The notes under the pieces are model-generated. The model searched no databases, was not told the origin of the DNA, and saw nothing but the letters and a program-made list of their open reading frames with translations. Positions 23,401-54,471 of a stretch of 64,000 nt of DNA are shown piece by piece. Where the stretch lies: assembly GCF_964204645.1 (NCBI RefSeq), contig NC_134029.1, positions 19,734,450 to 19,798,449 on the forward strand. The letters are read 5' to 3'. Both the position numbers and the translations under genes were made by a program. The DNA is from Tubulanus polymorphus (Eukaryota; Nemertea; Palaeonemertea; Tubulaniformes; Tubulanidae). Each line of letters begins with the position of its first letter. Within the stretch, counting starts at the first letter, position 1.

Positions 23401-23746
23401 GGGCAAAAACAGGACTGGAGTTGGACTGGACTGGGAAAATGGTATCCCACGAATACACTAAACGCAAAAATATTCACAACGATAAAATTTGCCACGATTG
23501 GTGCGATTTTTGCTTTACCACCAATGATTTGGTCAGTCACCTAGCCATGCCCATAACAAGAAATAGGTGTCCCTCCAAAATAAGCAGAGCTAGAATCATC
23601 TAAGGTGACAATAACACAGCAAAATTCTCAACATACATACCTGCATCATTAGATAGTCTATATATATTACTAGTAGAACGTAGAACTGGAACCGAGTTGT
23701 AAATTCTGTTGGACGGCAAAGCAGCAACCACCACTCGTCTCAACAT
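20421..23746 (-). CDS. MRPS11: Mitochondrial small ribosomal subunit protein uS11m
   Basis: Nuclear gene for the mitochondrial 28S subunit protein uS11m, which binds 18S-like rRNA in the platform near the decoding region. Seven exons on the minus strand: 23641-23746, 22792-22948, 22309-22439, then 26 nt near 22184-22209, 21452-21526, 21094-21159, 20421-20528 (TGA). All junctions are GT-AG and the frame is continuous, giving about 222 aa (human about 194). The N-terminus is rich in Arg, Ser and Ala with no acidic residues in the first 30 or so, as expected of a mitochondrial import signal. Diagnostic uS11 blocks: [51 protein letters not shown]. The usual C-terminal PHNGCRPRKARR-like motif reads [14 protein letters not shown] here, so the HNGC part is altered. 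Start chosen at the only Met that precedes the import signal in frame. Confidence 0.94.
20590..20870. repeat. Dispersed repeat, copy 2
   Basis: Partner of 18300-18600, just outside the last MRPS11 exon (in its last intron). Begins with the same GGTCCCTACAGATCAGTCA block. Confidence 0.6.
21249..21422. mobile_element. Probable mariner-like MITE in MRPS11 intron
   Basis: Begins near TACAGTAGACTC and ends near GAGTGTACTTTACTA, with internal inverted CTCGGAACCAG / ACCAGAACCGAG. TA at both ends fits a Tc1/mariner-type insertion. The TIRs are imperfect. Confidence 0.45.
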
Positions 23747-24875
23747 TTTTCTGTACTATGCCTAGAACAAGATTAATAGGATATCTGAAGGTAGCTGACT
23801 GGTTGTAGCAATACTTCAGATCATATGGATAAAAGAAAATAAACTTCATGACAATAAAACTTAGGAAAAACCGAAAATGGTAAAGCACATTTTCCAGTTT
23901 CCCGGAAATTCAATTGCCCCAAATTAAACACGGCTTCTTAAATACGGACTTGACGCAGTTTTGACTGAACACATTTGCATCCTACACAGTTTCAATTAAA
24001 TTTGTACATTTTCCCATTAATTTAACGAAGGTTTGAGTCGGCTAGGTATAAGTGGAATGGAAATAGAGGCATTTTATACCGTGTTTTTTTAAGATTTCTG
24101 GTAGTCGGCTCAATATTATTGTAGAGCCATTACTTCCGGGGTAATGGGAAACGATGTGACAGAGAAATAATGAAGTATTTTTCCTAGGTGAATACTCACT
24201 GTGCGATATCTTTTCCTATAAGTCTTTTGAAACCGTCTATTTTGTCGATTTGATGTAATGATTAACAGTGTGTCAATTGGTGACCATCCGGTTGTAGGCC
24301 CTATTATATATACCAAATTCCACAGGACATTTTGAAATTGACAATGATGGCATATAGTCGAAACATTGAATGAAACATTTCAGACTTTATTTCTCATAAC
24401 CGGGATGATTGTCATCATATGGATAGTGTTTCATCAATGGTTGTGTACCCATCGTATTACATCTCCTCCAGTCAGGCTATGCCTTTCACCCAGTTCTGGA
24501 AGTGGTTGTATCGCAGTGATTTCCATCGCTCTACCATCCTAGTGTAACCAACCAGGTAACAGTGTGCTTGTGTGATAGCGGGGGTTTACTTAGCACACAC
24601 AGAAAGCTACTTTTTTTTTTATTTTTACAATTTTGCTTGTTGAAAAATCGTAAATTTCATTGTTGTGAAATAAATTTGAACATAAGATACAAATGCCAGT
24701 TTTCTAATCACTTGGAATATGGATCCGCCTCCAAGAATTCTGCCAAAATCATCAAATTAAAGAAAATTCTGTTGTACATCAGACACTATTAGGTTCTTGG
24801 TGAACCTATGCCTTAGTTTCAAAACCAGCTTCATAAATGGATAAAGACCAAAATTGTTTGTTTATATTTGCCGAG
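23747..24875. other. Intergenic: MRPS11 promoter side and MYND gene 3' side
   Basis: No gene recognised. Both neighbours are on the minus strand, so this holds the upstream region of MRPS11 and the downstream region of the MYND gene. No canonical promoter motif could be assigned with confidence. Confidence 0.4.
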
Positions 24876-24881
24876 TTTATT
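24876..24881 (-). terminator. Poly(A) signal AATAAA of the MYND gene
   Basis: AATAAA on the minus strand about 45 nt after the stop codon of the MYND-domain CDS. Confidence 0.55.
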
Positions 24882-24924
24882 GATAAAAAATTGCCATGTG
24901 TGTACTCTCACTTATTACACAAAA

Positions 24925-26553
24925 TCACGTTCCGCTAATCCTTTTTTCTAGTTCGACATCAAAATCCGACGACGACTGATTGCCTTCTTCTTTCTCTAAA
25001 CGCAAATTCGATTTAAGAACTTTCGAAAGTTCCATCAAAGCCCACGCGTTACGATCGATGGTTTCGTTGTACTGCAAATGATAAATATACGCGTTTGAGT
25101 ACACGGGCATCTTATTCTCCTCGCTGAATATTCGAACGGGACTGCGAAACGGATTGATCACCGGTTCCGACGTCGTTCCCAGCTTCAAACCTTCCATCGG
25201 CGCGCGAGAACTAGCGCAGCTATATTTACAATAGTCCGTGAAGTAAGCCGGAATTTTCTTCGCGGCCATTTCGACCAGGGCTTTACCCCACGACCGGTAA
25301 GCGGCCAAACCGGCGTTGAACCCGACGACCAAATCGGGCGAAGCGCTGTCTACTTTTCGTAAAAACTTTTCGTAACGACCGCTATACACGACCGCGTGAA
25401 CGTTGCCGTTGCTAAATTGTTTTCCGTGCGCTTTTTTGTCGATGTTCGGCCCGATAAACGCGAGCATAAATCGCGTTCTGGGAAGCAGCATCCCGAGTTG
25501 CGTAAATACAGGTAAAATATCAACTTCTTTTTCCGCGCCGACAACGTGCACGACAGCCTTTCCGAAAACCGATTCGCAATCTTGAAACCGATGAAGAGAA
25601 GTCATTATATAATAAAGAGTCAATGGAAAACTGAGCAAAATCGAAATCGGCGAATTTAAACGCAACCCGATGAATTTGTAATACGAAGCCCAGTTCTCTA
25701 ACGGAGCGTCGGACGTGTCGCCGATCGGACTTTCCAACGCGACGCTCTCCGACGGCAAAACCCATTCTAAATAGTCATCATCCAACGCTCCGTACGGGAC
25801 ATCGCGCGCTCGCCCGGCGGATAATACGTGCGGACATTCGCGACAGATTCTCACCTCTCGACGCCAATATCCCTGATGCAGTACGCCTTCCGAGCGAAGA
25901 AATTCGTGATAATCGAACGACGTGAAATCGTCGTCGGTCGTAACGCCGGCATACGTGAACGGGAAATCGGCTAATTTGCACGATTCGGCCGCATACGACG
26001 CCATTTTGTCGCACCAATGCGAATGACTATGTTCGCCGTCGTTCCGCATATCGGCGACGAGACACTCGTCGCTGCAGTAAAACGCGACTCGACACTGCGG
26101 ACACACGAGGAACAGTCGCTCCTCGCCCCTCATTCGACACGAACTACACGTCCTCATCGCCGCGAATATTCTTTCGACGTTATGAGTCCCGGAGGACGCG
26201 TTTTCTACGCATTCGAATCCGTATCGCGAAAACCGGCCGACTAAAACTTCAGAGCTCGGTTCGAACGTTATAGAACGCGGTCGTCTCGGTTTTCCATGTT
26301 TAGGCTGCATTACGCAATTCAAAATACCGCGCAACACAAATAACTCATCAGGGGGCGCCACCTCCTGGTCTACGGAGTACGAGCCCACGAAGCAGCCGCT
26401 GGTCAAATTCCTGATCGTCATTTCTACTGAAGCGCGTGAATCTTCCCGCGACAATTTGATCACCCATATAGTGTCTTCAACCGGCATCTTTAATATAGAC
26501 TCGGCCTCTTCTTCTTCGCCAACATCGGTTTGCGCCATTGATTCAGACTCCAT
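24925..26553 (-). CDS. MYND zinc-finger protein, ZMYND15/MSS51-like
   Basis: 542-aa protein in a single uninterrupted CDS. Residues about 136-181 form a MYND zinc finger: C-x2-C-x11-C-x2-C-x5-C-x3-C-x12-H-x3-C (C136, C139, C151, C154, C160, C164, H177, C181), a protein-protein interaction module. The C-terminal half (from about 300) has motifs of the MSS51/ZMYND15 C-terminal region: LSFPLTLYYIMTSL, VVHVVGAEKEVD, LAFIGPNI, DLVVGFNAGL. ZMYND15 is a transcription-repressor-linked testis protein in mammals and MSS51 a mitochondrial/muscle protein; which function applies is unknown. Start: an in-frame TAG lies 21 nt upstream (26572-26574), so ATG at 26553 is the first possible Met. A good 3' splice site at 26607 suggests an intron in the 5' UTR. 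It is unusual beside intron-rich neighbours. Confidence 0.85.
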   Translation of the reverse strand: MESESMAQTDVGEEEEAESILKMPVEDTIWVIKLSREDSRASVEMTIRNLTSGCFVGSYSVDQEVAPPDELFVLRGILNCVMQPKHGKPRRPRSITFEPSSEVLVGRFSRYGFECVENASSGTHNVERIFAAMRTCSSCRMRGEERLFLVCPQCRVAFYCSDECLVADMRNDGEHSHSHWCDKMASYAAESCKLADFPFTYAGVTTDDDFTSFDYHEFLRSEGVLHQGYWRREVRICRECPHVLSAGRARDVPYGALDDDYLEWVLPSESVALESPIGDTSDAPLENWASYYKFIGLRLNSPISILLSFPLTLYYIMTSLHRFQDCESVFGKAVVHVVGAEKEVDILPVFTQLGMLLPRTRFMLAFIGPNIDKKAHGKQFSNGNVHAVVYSGRYEKFLRKVDSASPDLVVGFNAGLAAYRSWGKALVEMAAKKIPAYFTDYCKYSCASSRAPMEGLKLGTTSEPVINPFRSPVRIFSEENKMPVYSNAYIYHLQYNETIDRNAWALMELSKVLKSNLRLEKEEGNQSSSDFDVELEKRISGT

Positions 26554-26606
26554 TCCTTTAATGAAGTGTAGCTAATGGCACCAACCTATTCACTGAATCT
26601 GCACCC

Positions 26607-27858
26607 CTGAAATCAGAAATACAAAATATATCAATCATATCATTGCTTGACAAAAGGAGCACTGTGGTTAAATAATTTACCTCGCAACGGAATCAAATCC
26701 CCACCAAAGCTTTTTCACCAACCCTGAAGTGAAAGGACTAGGATTCTGAAATTTTCTTATTTTCTTGTTTAAAAAAAACAGGGTTTTTGATTCCGTGAAA
26801 ACAGTTACAATAATGTTTATATCGATTGATACCTAATATTTGTTGTTTAAGGGGTTCTGAATGTGCACTTTCATCAATAATGGCATTTCAAAATTTCAAT
26901 TACAATTGCAAATTTTGGCATTTTTTGTAATATATTTCATAAATCATATCTTTTTTCCATCTATTTATTATAATTATTTTTAGAGGATGTGCACTATGCC
27001 ATCAATATATCGAGGCTAGACTGGTTACCAGTTATAATTCAGTTAACAATATCATTAATCAATATTAGTATGAATACCAGTCGTTGCTACCGGTTGTTTG
27101 GGGAACAACGGCTAGGTACTAATAATAATATTACTAAAAAAAAGACTATAATCAATTCATGTCTTATTTTTCAACTTTCATGTTGTTAGATTTCTTGTTG
27201 TTAACAAAAACCTGGTATGACTAAATATAGGACAGTGGTCCAAGAAAAAGATATTTTGTAGTGGTTGACTGGTTTATCGATGAAAACAAATTTCTGTGCA
27301 ATGACTTTAAGTATGAGGATTGAGGAAAAGTTTCGTTTGGTAATTAGCGCGACGTCGAACGGAACGATATCGTCGTAGTAGTCCCACGACAACAAACTTT
27401 TTCATTAATCGGCCTAGCAGCAAAAAGCAGACACAATACGGGTGATTTTTGAAACCACATTCAATTGGATTACCCAAAACTAGCCTGCGGCAGGTTATTT
27501 CTTTAATTTCGATCTCGCATGTAAAATAAAATATTACTCAACGACCTTGGGATTTTCGATCGATGTTGGTTGTAGCGACGTCGAAATTAATTATTATAAA
27601 TAATTAATATGATATTGATAAATCTAAATCATATCTGTCATAATAATGCTAAAACTGGATCCCTCCCGTTAAATACACGGTGATTTTAATTGGAATTTTA
27701 TCAACCGCAGAATTCTTTTCTCAAGGACGTTGCGCTGAAGTAAATATTTATTTATTGAAGCACCGACCACATGGCTACTGTCCGTGGATGAGTGAACTGT
27801 CACGGGACGCTGGTTGATAAAACATTCTGTGACTGGGCCTTGTCGTAAAGTTTTCAAA
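26607..27858. other. Divergent intergenic region
   Basis: Separates the MYND gene (-) from NR2C2AP (+). Probably holds both promoters and a 5' UTR exon of the MYND gene, but no motif was assigned. Confidence 0.4.
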
Positions 27859-29513
27859 ATGAGATGTGCTGAAGCGATCGTAAAGTAAGTAATGTTTAAT
27901 ATTGATTTTACATACAGGCTTTTTTCACAGCCGGTACAGGCTGACTGACAGGGATAATGGTGTCATCCATCGTCCTCCATCGAATTGTGACAAGTCCCCA
28001 GTGGCTTTTTTTGGTTAGGATTATCAATGAGACAATATCAAATTCATTTATTGTAAGATACAGAGAATACCCCTCCACCCAGTCCTAGTCAGTGAGTACG
28101 GTACCGGTATACTGTATTTGGGACTGGTCTTGATCTTCATCTTGATGTATTACTGTGCCTATGTGTTGATTTATATTTCGGTGACACAGAGGCTGAGCTC
28201 ACAGGTTTTGTGGTAGTGGTACTACTTGCTTCAATGACTACAATTTCATGACCTATTTTAGACATGTACCAGGTAATATGCTTTGTGTTTTGTTTTAGAG
28301 TAAGTTCCGTGTTGAATAGGGACACGAAACAATTCGGAAAGAAACACTTGTTTGACGGAGATGAAGAAACCTGTTGGAACTCTGATCAGGTACATCTGCT
28401 ATTCAAACGTTGTTATGTTCCACTATAATCCGGTTTTGGAAACTAGACTAGTACGGTATAGGCCTTGAATCTGCTCCTGAAATGAAAGCAGTGATCACAC
28501 GGAGATGGTTTGGCCCGTGCCTAATTAGAGAGCGCGTTCACACGTAAACCACTCACTTGATACTAAACGATGCGAAGTGATTCACTTCTGAAACCAAGCA
28601 TTCATAATTTAAACCATGCTAAAATTTGGCTCAGACCTGGTCCCGCGTTTTTGGACTGACCGAACAGGCATGGGCCCATTTGGCACCCGTGTGAACGGTT
28701 GTTCCGGGCCAAAAATGCTCGTGTGATCTGTTAAACTGCAGTCAGGTTATTGACTATAAAATAGACAGCTTACCCACAGTAGCTCGAATTTGAAGTTTGG
28801 AAGCTTCAAATACGAGCCTGGTGAGTTGACCAATTACTGGTTTTCAATTCAGGGATCTCCACAGTGGATCATGTTGGAATTTGCGGATCCTGTAACAGTG
28901 AACGCTGTACACATTCAGTTTCAAGGTGGATTCGTAGGTCGTGAATGTTACGTGGAAACGACCGCTGCCAAAGAACAACCTTTTAAGAATGTGGGCGATT
29001 TTTTTCCTGAAGATATCAACAAATTACAGGTACATGACGTAGGCTCCGGGCATATAATCATTGTTCTGCACAAAACCGGTTATTTTTATACGCACCCCTC
29101 TTGAAAATCAGCCACTCACCTGTAAAAGGTATCTGCAGCCACACGATCAATTTCAATGTCATCCATCATGTTATATTAAAACTTTCAGCAATAATTGATT
29201 TTTTAAGGACCCAACATGACAAATTAGGCTTATTTTTCAATATTTTTTCCAATGGTGCACTTACAAAGATTTTCAACCGCGGAGTTTGTTGGCTACAATG
29301 CAGCCCCTCTGAAATCCCAGCTAACGGATAACACAAAATAATCAGTTTGATGATTAGACCTGAACAGTCTCAATACTATATCTAAATTTTTCATTCCAGA
29401 CTTTTCAACTGCATTCCACCCCGAATGAGAAAGTAAAGCTAGTGAAGATTGTTTTCAAAAACAGCACTGATTTCTTCGGCAGAGTGACCATTTATAAACT
29501 CGATCTTACGTAA
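27859..29513 (+). CDS. NR2C2AP: Nuclear receptor 2C2-associated protein (TRA16) homologue
   Basis: Homologue of NR2C2AP, a small protein with a discoidin/galactose-binding-like fold that in mammals binds nuclear receptor TR4 (NR2C2) and represses its activity. Exons: 27859-27884, 28299-28389, 28853-29029, 29400-29513 (TAA). GT-AG junctions, continuous frame, 135 aa (human 139). Diagnostic blocks: VSSVLNRDTKQFGKKHLFDG, DEETCWNSDQ, PQWIMLEFADPV, HIQFQGGFVGREC, FFPEDINKLQ, KNSTDFFGRVTIYKL. The N-terminus is about 7 residues shorter than in human, so a start further upstream is possible. A TIR element begins only 6 nt after the stop codon. The last exon was copied in the downstream segmental duplication (relic at 44820-44932). 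Confidence 0.93.
28488..28740. mobile_element. TIR-like dispersed repeat in NR2C2AP intron 2
   Basis: Left part GCAGTGATCACACGGAG pairs with CTCGTGTGATCTGTTAAACTGC on the right, and GGTTTGGCCCG with CGGGCCAAAAATG. Related copies lie at 38672-38945 and around 54937-55390 (shared: TTCACACGTAAACCACTCAC-like block, GATACTAAAC). Confidence 0.6.
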
Positions 29514-29519
29514 AGGTAA

Positions 29520-29905
29520 GGGCACACGAGCGTATTTTTTCGCCCGATCGCGGCAAATTTATAAATCGCCCGAAAAATTTGCTCGTGTGGCCACTCACGG
29601 CGACGATTTCGTCGGCCGACTCGATCGCCCGGAGAATCGCCCGTATCAAACATGTATCGCCCGCAAATTCGCTCGTCTGCCCGCACTCAGCAAATTTCGC
29701 CGAGCGATCAATTTTTATCAACCAATAGGATGCATTGTTGATATCATGTGATTCCTTAACTCTCTCCCTCTTAGTGCCAGTCGCTGACCGAATTTCGGTT
29801 TGATCGCTATGTGTGCCCGCTCGTATCGGGCGTATAATTTCGTCGGCGAATTCGCTGGCGAATTTAATCGTCGCGATCGGGCGAAAAAATACGCTCGTTT
29901 GTCCC
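29520..29905. mobile_element. TIR element at the 3' end of NR2C2AP
   Basis: 386 bp with long TIRs: GGGCACACGAGCG then CGTATTTTTTCGCCCGATCG, inverted at the right end as CGATCGGGCGAAAAAATACG and CGCTCGTTTGTCCC. The paralogous stretch at 44932 lacks it, so it is an insertion dated after the segmental duplication. No coding capacity. Confidence 0.85.
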
Positions 29906-31771
29906 TAGCTTAAGGTCGTGAACAAGGAGATTTATAAATTCAGTGATATCTCCATCAGCCTGCTGGGAATTCAATTCGTAAATGGAGTCTCTATAAGTAC
30001 CAGTTTCAATGGATTTTCAGCTTGATTGATGGAAAAACAAAACATTTTTTATCACGAGGAAAACTTAAAGAATTGTTGGTGTCAGATATTCAGATGGTAG
30101 AGAGTTGGTCCTTGGGAGTACCGGTAATCGAATTTGTCAAATGATTACTCCGAGTTGGTTCTAGTCAACCATCTGATAAATATAATGATTTCTAGGTAGT
30201 TTTAATAGTCATTATGTCAATCATTCATTCACTGGTTAACTTTTAAACAACTGACCTCAGCACCGCAAATTCTGTTGATCAATAATAAATTTCAAAATCA
30301 TTTCAGTATTCAATTCTATGTTCGATTTTATTTCAATCTCCATATAGCACATGTATTTTCTGTTAGCGTACTTTTAGTCATGGTCTATTAATTTTCTATA
30401 CCAGTTACCTAAGCCTTAGCGTACATCGGACCACTCCCACCTCCCTGATCGGACAAACAACTGATCATATCAGAGTCTTTTTTAACTGAATTATCCAGTT
30501 GCCAGTGAGTGAGTACCCCGCTCATTGAAAATCTAGTAAAAACCAGCAATTTCATGGCTCATGCCAGGCTCTAACGCGTGCATCGACAGCAACTAAAATG
30601 TGATCTAGCAAATATTCTTGAGGGCATCCCAAGTCGCATGTCATTTTGCTTCGTTTAAGTCAGTTGTAACCATGTGTTGTTGATTGAAGAGCACGCACAT
30701 TGGCAGAGATGACCGTAACCAGTTGCTCAAAAGTAGAACTTGGGCAACTGGCTGGAACTGGAGATCGTCGCTTACCTAAGCTAGTAAAATCGACAAATTC
30801 AAGCAACTGATTGTATTTATCCAGTTCCTCTCCTCGAAAACCGCCTTGCAACACAGTTGTCTCCAGTTACATTGTCGATCTACGCTAGGCTTAAAATATA
30901 TACTTGGTATTCCAAATATCAACAAGAAGCAAAAGTCCATTATAATAACATTGTTTTAAAGTAAACATGATCAAAATAAGATTCCCTATTTACAAAATAT
31001 ATCTATATACATGTATTTATTATTCATAATTTCATTGATATTACGCTTATTGTAAACAACTGTCAAAATCTAACCACAATAAAATATACATTCAATCAAC
31101 AACAATAAAAAGAAACGATATTAATTTCCATGTAGATAAAATAATTTCTTCCTTCTTCGAAAAAGATCACCTGCCTCAAAAACACATTTTATCACAGATT
31201 ATCAAGAGATCCTAGGGATAATGCATTCATATTGATGGCATCGCAGATTAACAAGTCATTTTCATGCACAACCCAAAACGACTACTATCTTGCCATTGGC
31301 ATGGGTTTCCATTTTCAAATTGCCATCTAAACACCCCTTCGATTTTTGACGCCAAGTAGAGTGATTGATCACTTGCCCTTTTCAGGCGGGCCAATTGAAT
31401 TGAAAAGCCTTTATCTAAAAAAAATTAGAAAAGTAATTTTCAAGAATAGTAGCTGAAAAAAGTTGGTGTTAGCTATCGCTCAGTAAGAATAAAATGAACT
31501 TCCCAAGTATTTTTCAGATGAGAGAAACATCTATTTCCCAAATATTTCCTAACTCCGAATATTTTGAAAAAATTTTTGCCAATTTCTCTGTACTGTGGGA
31601 ACCATGATTGTAAATCCAACCTGATTATTCTCATCACTTCACACATCTCATATCATCAGGTTAAACTTCGAAACATAAATAGTTGATTGTCATTTCATTT
31701 AGTCTTAAACTCCCACATGTCGCCAACAGTTTTATCGCCACTTATATTCCATTGTTTAGTCCCGAATTCGA
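29906..31771. other. 3' flank between NR2C2AP and OCA2 copy A
   Basis: Convergent genes. AATAAA at 30284-30289 (+) could serve NR2C2AP. The stretch from about 31160 to 31300, 3' of OCA2, is markedly conserved with 45852-45990 and is probably OCA2 3' UTR. No other gene. Confidence 0.5.
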
Positions 31772-43155
<11,384 letters not shown>

Positions 43156-43556
43156 TTCTATACTTGCCCTCAAATTCACGATTTGCGGACAGACAGCAAT
43201 GAAACGCTCATCAATCCCTCGGTTAGATTTTTTCTACGTGTGTCAAAGCCGCGCGAATGAATTGAATAACATATAGTTTATAAAATCTATCCCGAAACAA
43301 GTTTTGATAAAGGATCAATTACAGGTCAACAGGGCTGTCAATGAATTGGTCAACAAAAGGCTTTTAAAACATCGACTATAAGCTTAGGCCTTTTAAGTGT
43401 GTACAGTAACTAGTCATGTGAAGTGAAGTGTGGAAGTTAATAAACATGAATAAATATGATGCGTCATTATTTCAGTCAAACATGCCCGATCATTGCTGTA
43501 CAATGCCTGCACTATAGCACGATAACCACACTCAAACGTGGTGAACGGCTAATATG

Positions 43557-43680
43557 ATAAAAACCCACTATGTACAATTAAAAGAATTTAAAACCGAGAA
43601 TTTATTTCTAAAATGAACAAAACACGACGTTTCGATCTCACACTAGAGATCATCTTTTAATTGTACATAGTGAGTTTTAT
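43557..43680. mobile_element. Short TIR element
   Basis: 124 bp. ATAAAAACCCACTATGTACA is inverted as TGTACATAGTGAGTTTTAT; AATTAAAAG pairs with CTTTTAATT. No coding capacity. Confidence 0.75.
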
Positions 43681-44398
43681 CCTGATGCCTGCACTATTAG
43701 CTACAAGGTTTCCAGTGGTGAGGCCAGGGTTAAAGTACTAAGAAGGACTTTTTCGGCAATTTTAGACCGACAAGGGGGGAAATTTTGGACTTGAAAACAG
43801 GTTCTTTTTAGTAAAATGAGGGCCCATAATGTGCATTTTCGCAATGCCTTCACCGGAATACTAGTCATGGTAGACCAGCCATATGTTCAAGGGTAATTCG
43901 TGACAAAATTACGCACAAAAAATACATAAAAATAAAATTTGGAAGGACATTTTTATCAAAAGAAAGGACTTCGAGCAAAAAAGAAGGGCAAAGATGATGT
44001 TTATCCAAACTTTTTCCAAAAGAAGAACAAAGAAGGACCGCTGGAAATCCTCTAGCTACCACGTGACCTGGTGTTTAGTCCGATGGCCCTACTTATAATC
44101 TATTCTTTAAATATTTGTAATATAAGTTGACAATAATTCAGCTCCTTACCATTATCGTTGTGTTTATGAGCTTCACTTGAATCATCGTCTCACTATATTT
44201 TTTCGAGTTGAATCTGAAAAGGAAAAAGCACATTCGTTTTTATGTTATTAATGTATCTAAAGTGTTTATCAAGCATTTGTAATATGAAATGGGTATTTAT
44301 AAAATTTGGGTACTTACCATGGCCAACTTCTCTTTGTTGGCCAACAGTGCGCCTAGGATTTTCTCATTTTTTTCTCTGCGCATAAACTATTAATGCTA

Positions 44399-44414
44399 CC
44401 CCCCCCCCCCCCCC
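44399..44414. repeat. Poly(C) run
   Basis: Sixteen consecutive C residues. Confidence 0.95.
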
Positions 44415-44419
44415 ACATG

Positions 44420-44650
44420 CATGTTGTTTTCCCTGACTTGATCTGCTAAGAATCCAATCCTATAGTACAATCAAAAACGTAAGACATAAACGGAAACTTT
44501 TCGATCATTCGCACAACCTAGCAATCTCAACAAATTTCTCTGACTTTTCCCCTGATTTTTAGCTTTTTTTACGAAACTCCCCAACTATTCCCTGACTTTT
44601 CTAAATATTTGAAAATTCCCGGACTTTTCCCTAATTTCCAGGTACATGAC
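44420..44650. repeat. Dispersed repeat of the TTCCCTGACTTTTCC type
   Basis: Repeated phrases such as CCCTGACTTTTC and ATTCCCGGACTTTTCCCT. Related stretches occur at about 50565-50697, 54000-54122 and (inverted) 59953-60136. Confidence 0.55.
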
Positions 44651-44819
44651 CGCACCCTGCGAATGAATGCAGCCCCTCGAGAACCGCATCAAATAGTTTA
44701 CAAAAAATTAATCAGTTTGATGATTATTTGTTACTCAAGATAAATGTGAATTTTCGGCACAGTATGTATACCGGTAGATTTTCTCCGAATAGTTTTTCAT
44801 TCCACACTTTTCAACCGCA

Positions 44820-44932
44820 TTCCACACCGCGCGAGCTTAAAGTTATACAAGCGAAGATCATTTTCAAAAACAGCACATATTTTTTGGCAGAGTGACTTCA
44901 TAAACTTGATCTTACATGATGTCGTCAACAAA
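44820..44932 (+). pseudogene. NR2C2AP last-exon relic
   Basis: Copy of NR2C2AP exon 4 (29400-29513). The 3' splice site CCAG has become CCAC, small indels break the frame and the upstream exons are missing, so it cannot encode the protein. It marks the edge of the duplicated segment. FKNST and HKLDLT can still be recognised. Confidence 0.85.
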
Positions 44933-45420
44933 GGAAATCTAAGAATTCAGCGATATCTGGTATTCAATCCGTCACAGTTTCAAGTCACAGTTTCAACAAA
45001 TCTACAACTAGATTGCTGGAAAAACAAATACTTTTCTCATGAGAACTTTTACCACAGCTATAAAGCATCTAATCAGTTGCTCTAAAGTTGGCAAATCAAC
45101 CATGGGATAAATACCATAACAATGCCGTCTTGATATAGTCGCTACATATGTCGTTCATCCACTGGTTAACTTTAACCAACTTTATACCGACCTTGGAGAT
45201 ATCATTTGATTACTTCAAGAAACAAATGACCCCAGCACTGCAAATTCCATTGGTCAATGATAAATTAAAGAAAAAAAAAACACTTTTTACAATCATTTCA
45301 GGGATTCGATTTAATTTTTCGCTTTTATTCTAATTTGCTCAATCATATTCACAATGTACATACAGACAGTATTTGTATATTCTGTTAGCAAACTTTTAGT
45401 CATGGTCTATTTACTTACTA

Positions 45421-45584
45421 CAGTAAACCTCGCCTCGGACCTGCAAAATTGGCCCGTCCGAGGTAAGCAAAAGTCCGAGTAAATGAAAGTAAAATATGTT
45501 AGGGAGTCACAGAAATGATTTCGTTCGAGTCCCAGTTAGTCCAAAGTCAGAGTTGGCCATATCAGAGTAAGGCGAGATTTACTG
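45421..45584. mobile_element. Tc1/mariner-type MITE with TA target duplication
   Basis: 164 bp. CAGTAAACCTCGCC at the left, GGCGAGATTTACTG at the right, TA on each side. Unit A has the empty site with a single TA (near 30405), which proves insertion and its position. Confidence 0.88.
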
Positions 45585-46238
45585 TATACCAGTTCCCTTA
45601 AATATATACCTAGTACTCCAAAAATCTTACATGCTATGCAAGTCTTTTATAATTAGTTTGTTACAGTAAAAGTGATAAAAATATAGTACCATATTTACAA
45701 AAATACATCTTTGATTCATCATTGCATTGATATTACACATATTAAAAAATAAAGTTCAAAATCTACTAATTCTACATTTTTCATAAAATATACATTCAAT
45801 CGACAAAAACAATTTTAATGTACATGTATATAAAAAAAATTCTTTCATTCTCTGAAAAAGATCACGTGCCCCGAAAACAAAATTTATCACAGATTATCAA
45901 GAGATACAAGGGATAAAGCATTCATATTGATGGCATCACAGATTAACAAGTCATTTTCACGCACAACCCAAAACGGCTACTATTTCGCCGCTGCAATTTT
46001 TCACTAAGGCCGTTTTTTTATGATAAGTTGGATAGGATTTGACAGACTTAACGTGTATTGTGAATCCTTATTATTCTTATCACTTCGCGCTTTTCATATC
46101 ACCAGCTTTAACGCTGTACCATAGATAGACTGATTCCTTCGCCGTAAGATTGTCATTTGATTTACTATAAAAAGTCCCATGCAGCGGCGATAAATTCATC
46201 GAGACAAATTACATTCCATTGTTTAGTCCCGAATTCGA

Positions 46239-54471
<8,233 letters not shown>

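Larger units (their letters stand above)
43156..44649. other. Intergenic between OCA2 copies
   Basis: 43156-43730 is the OCA2-A 5' flank, alignable with 54472-54870. 43740-44640 has no counterpart and lies between the two duplicated units. It contains a short inverted repeat (43557-43680), a 16-bp poly(C) run (44399-44414) and a repeat rich in CCCTGACTTTTCC. No gene. Confidence 0.55.

Noticed and set aside
43156-43179. Upstream GTG start adding eight residues to OCA2-A
   Set aside because: Not an ATG, and the extension is out of frame in copy B; the shared Met at 43155 is preferred.
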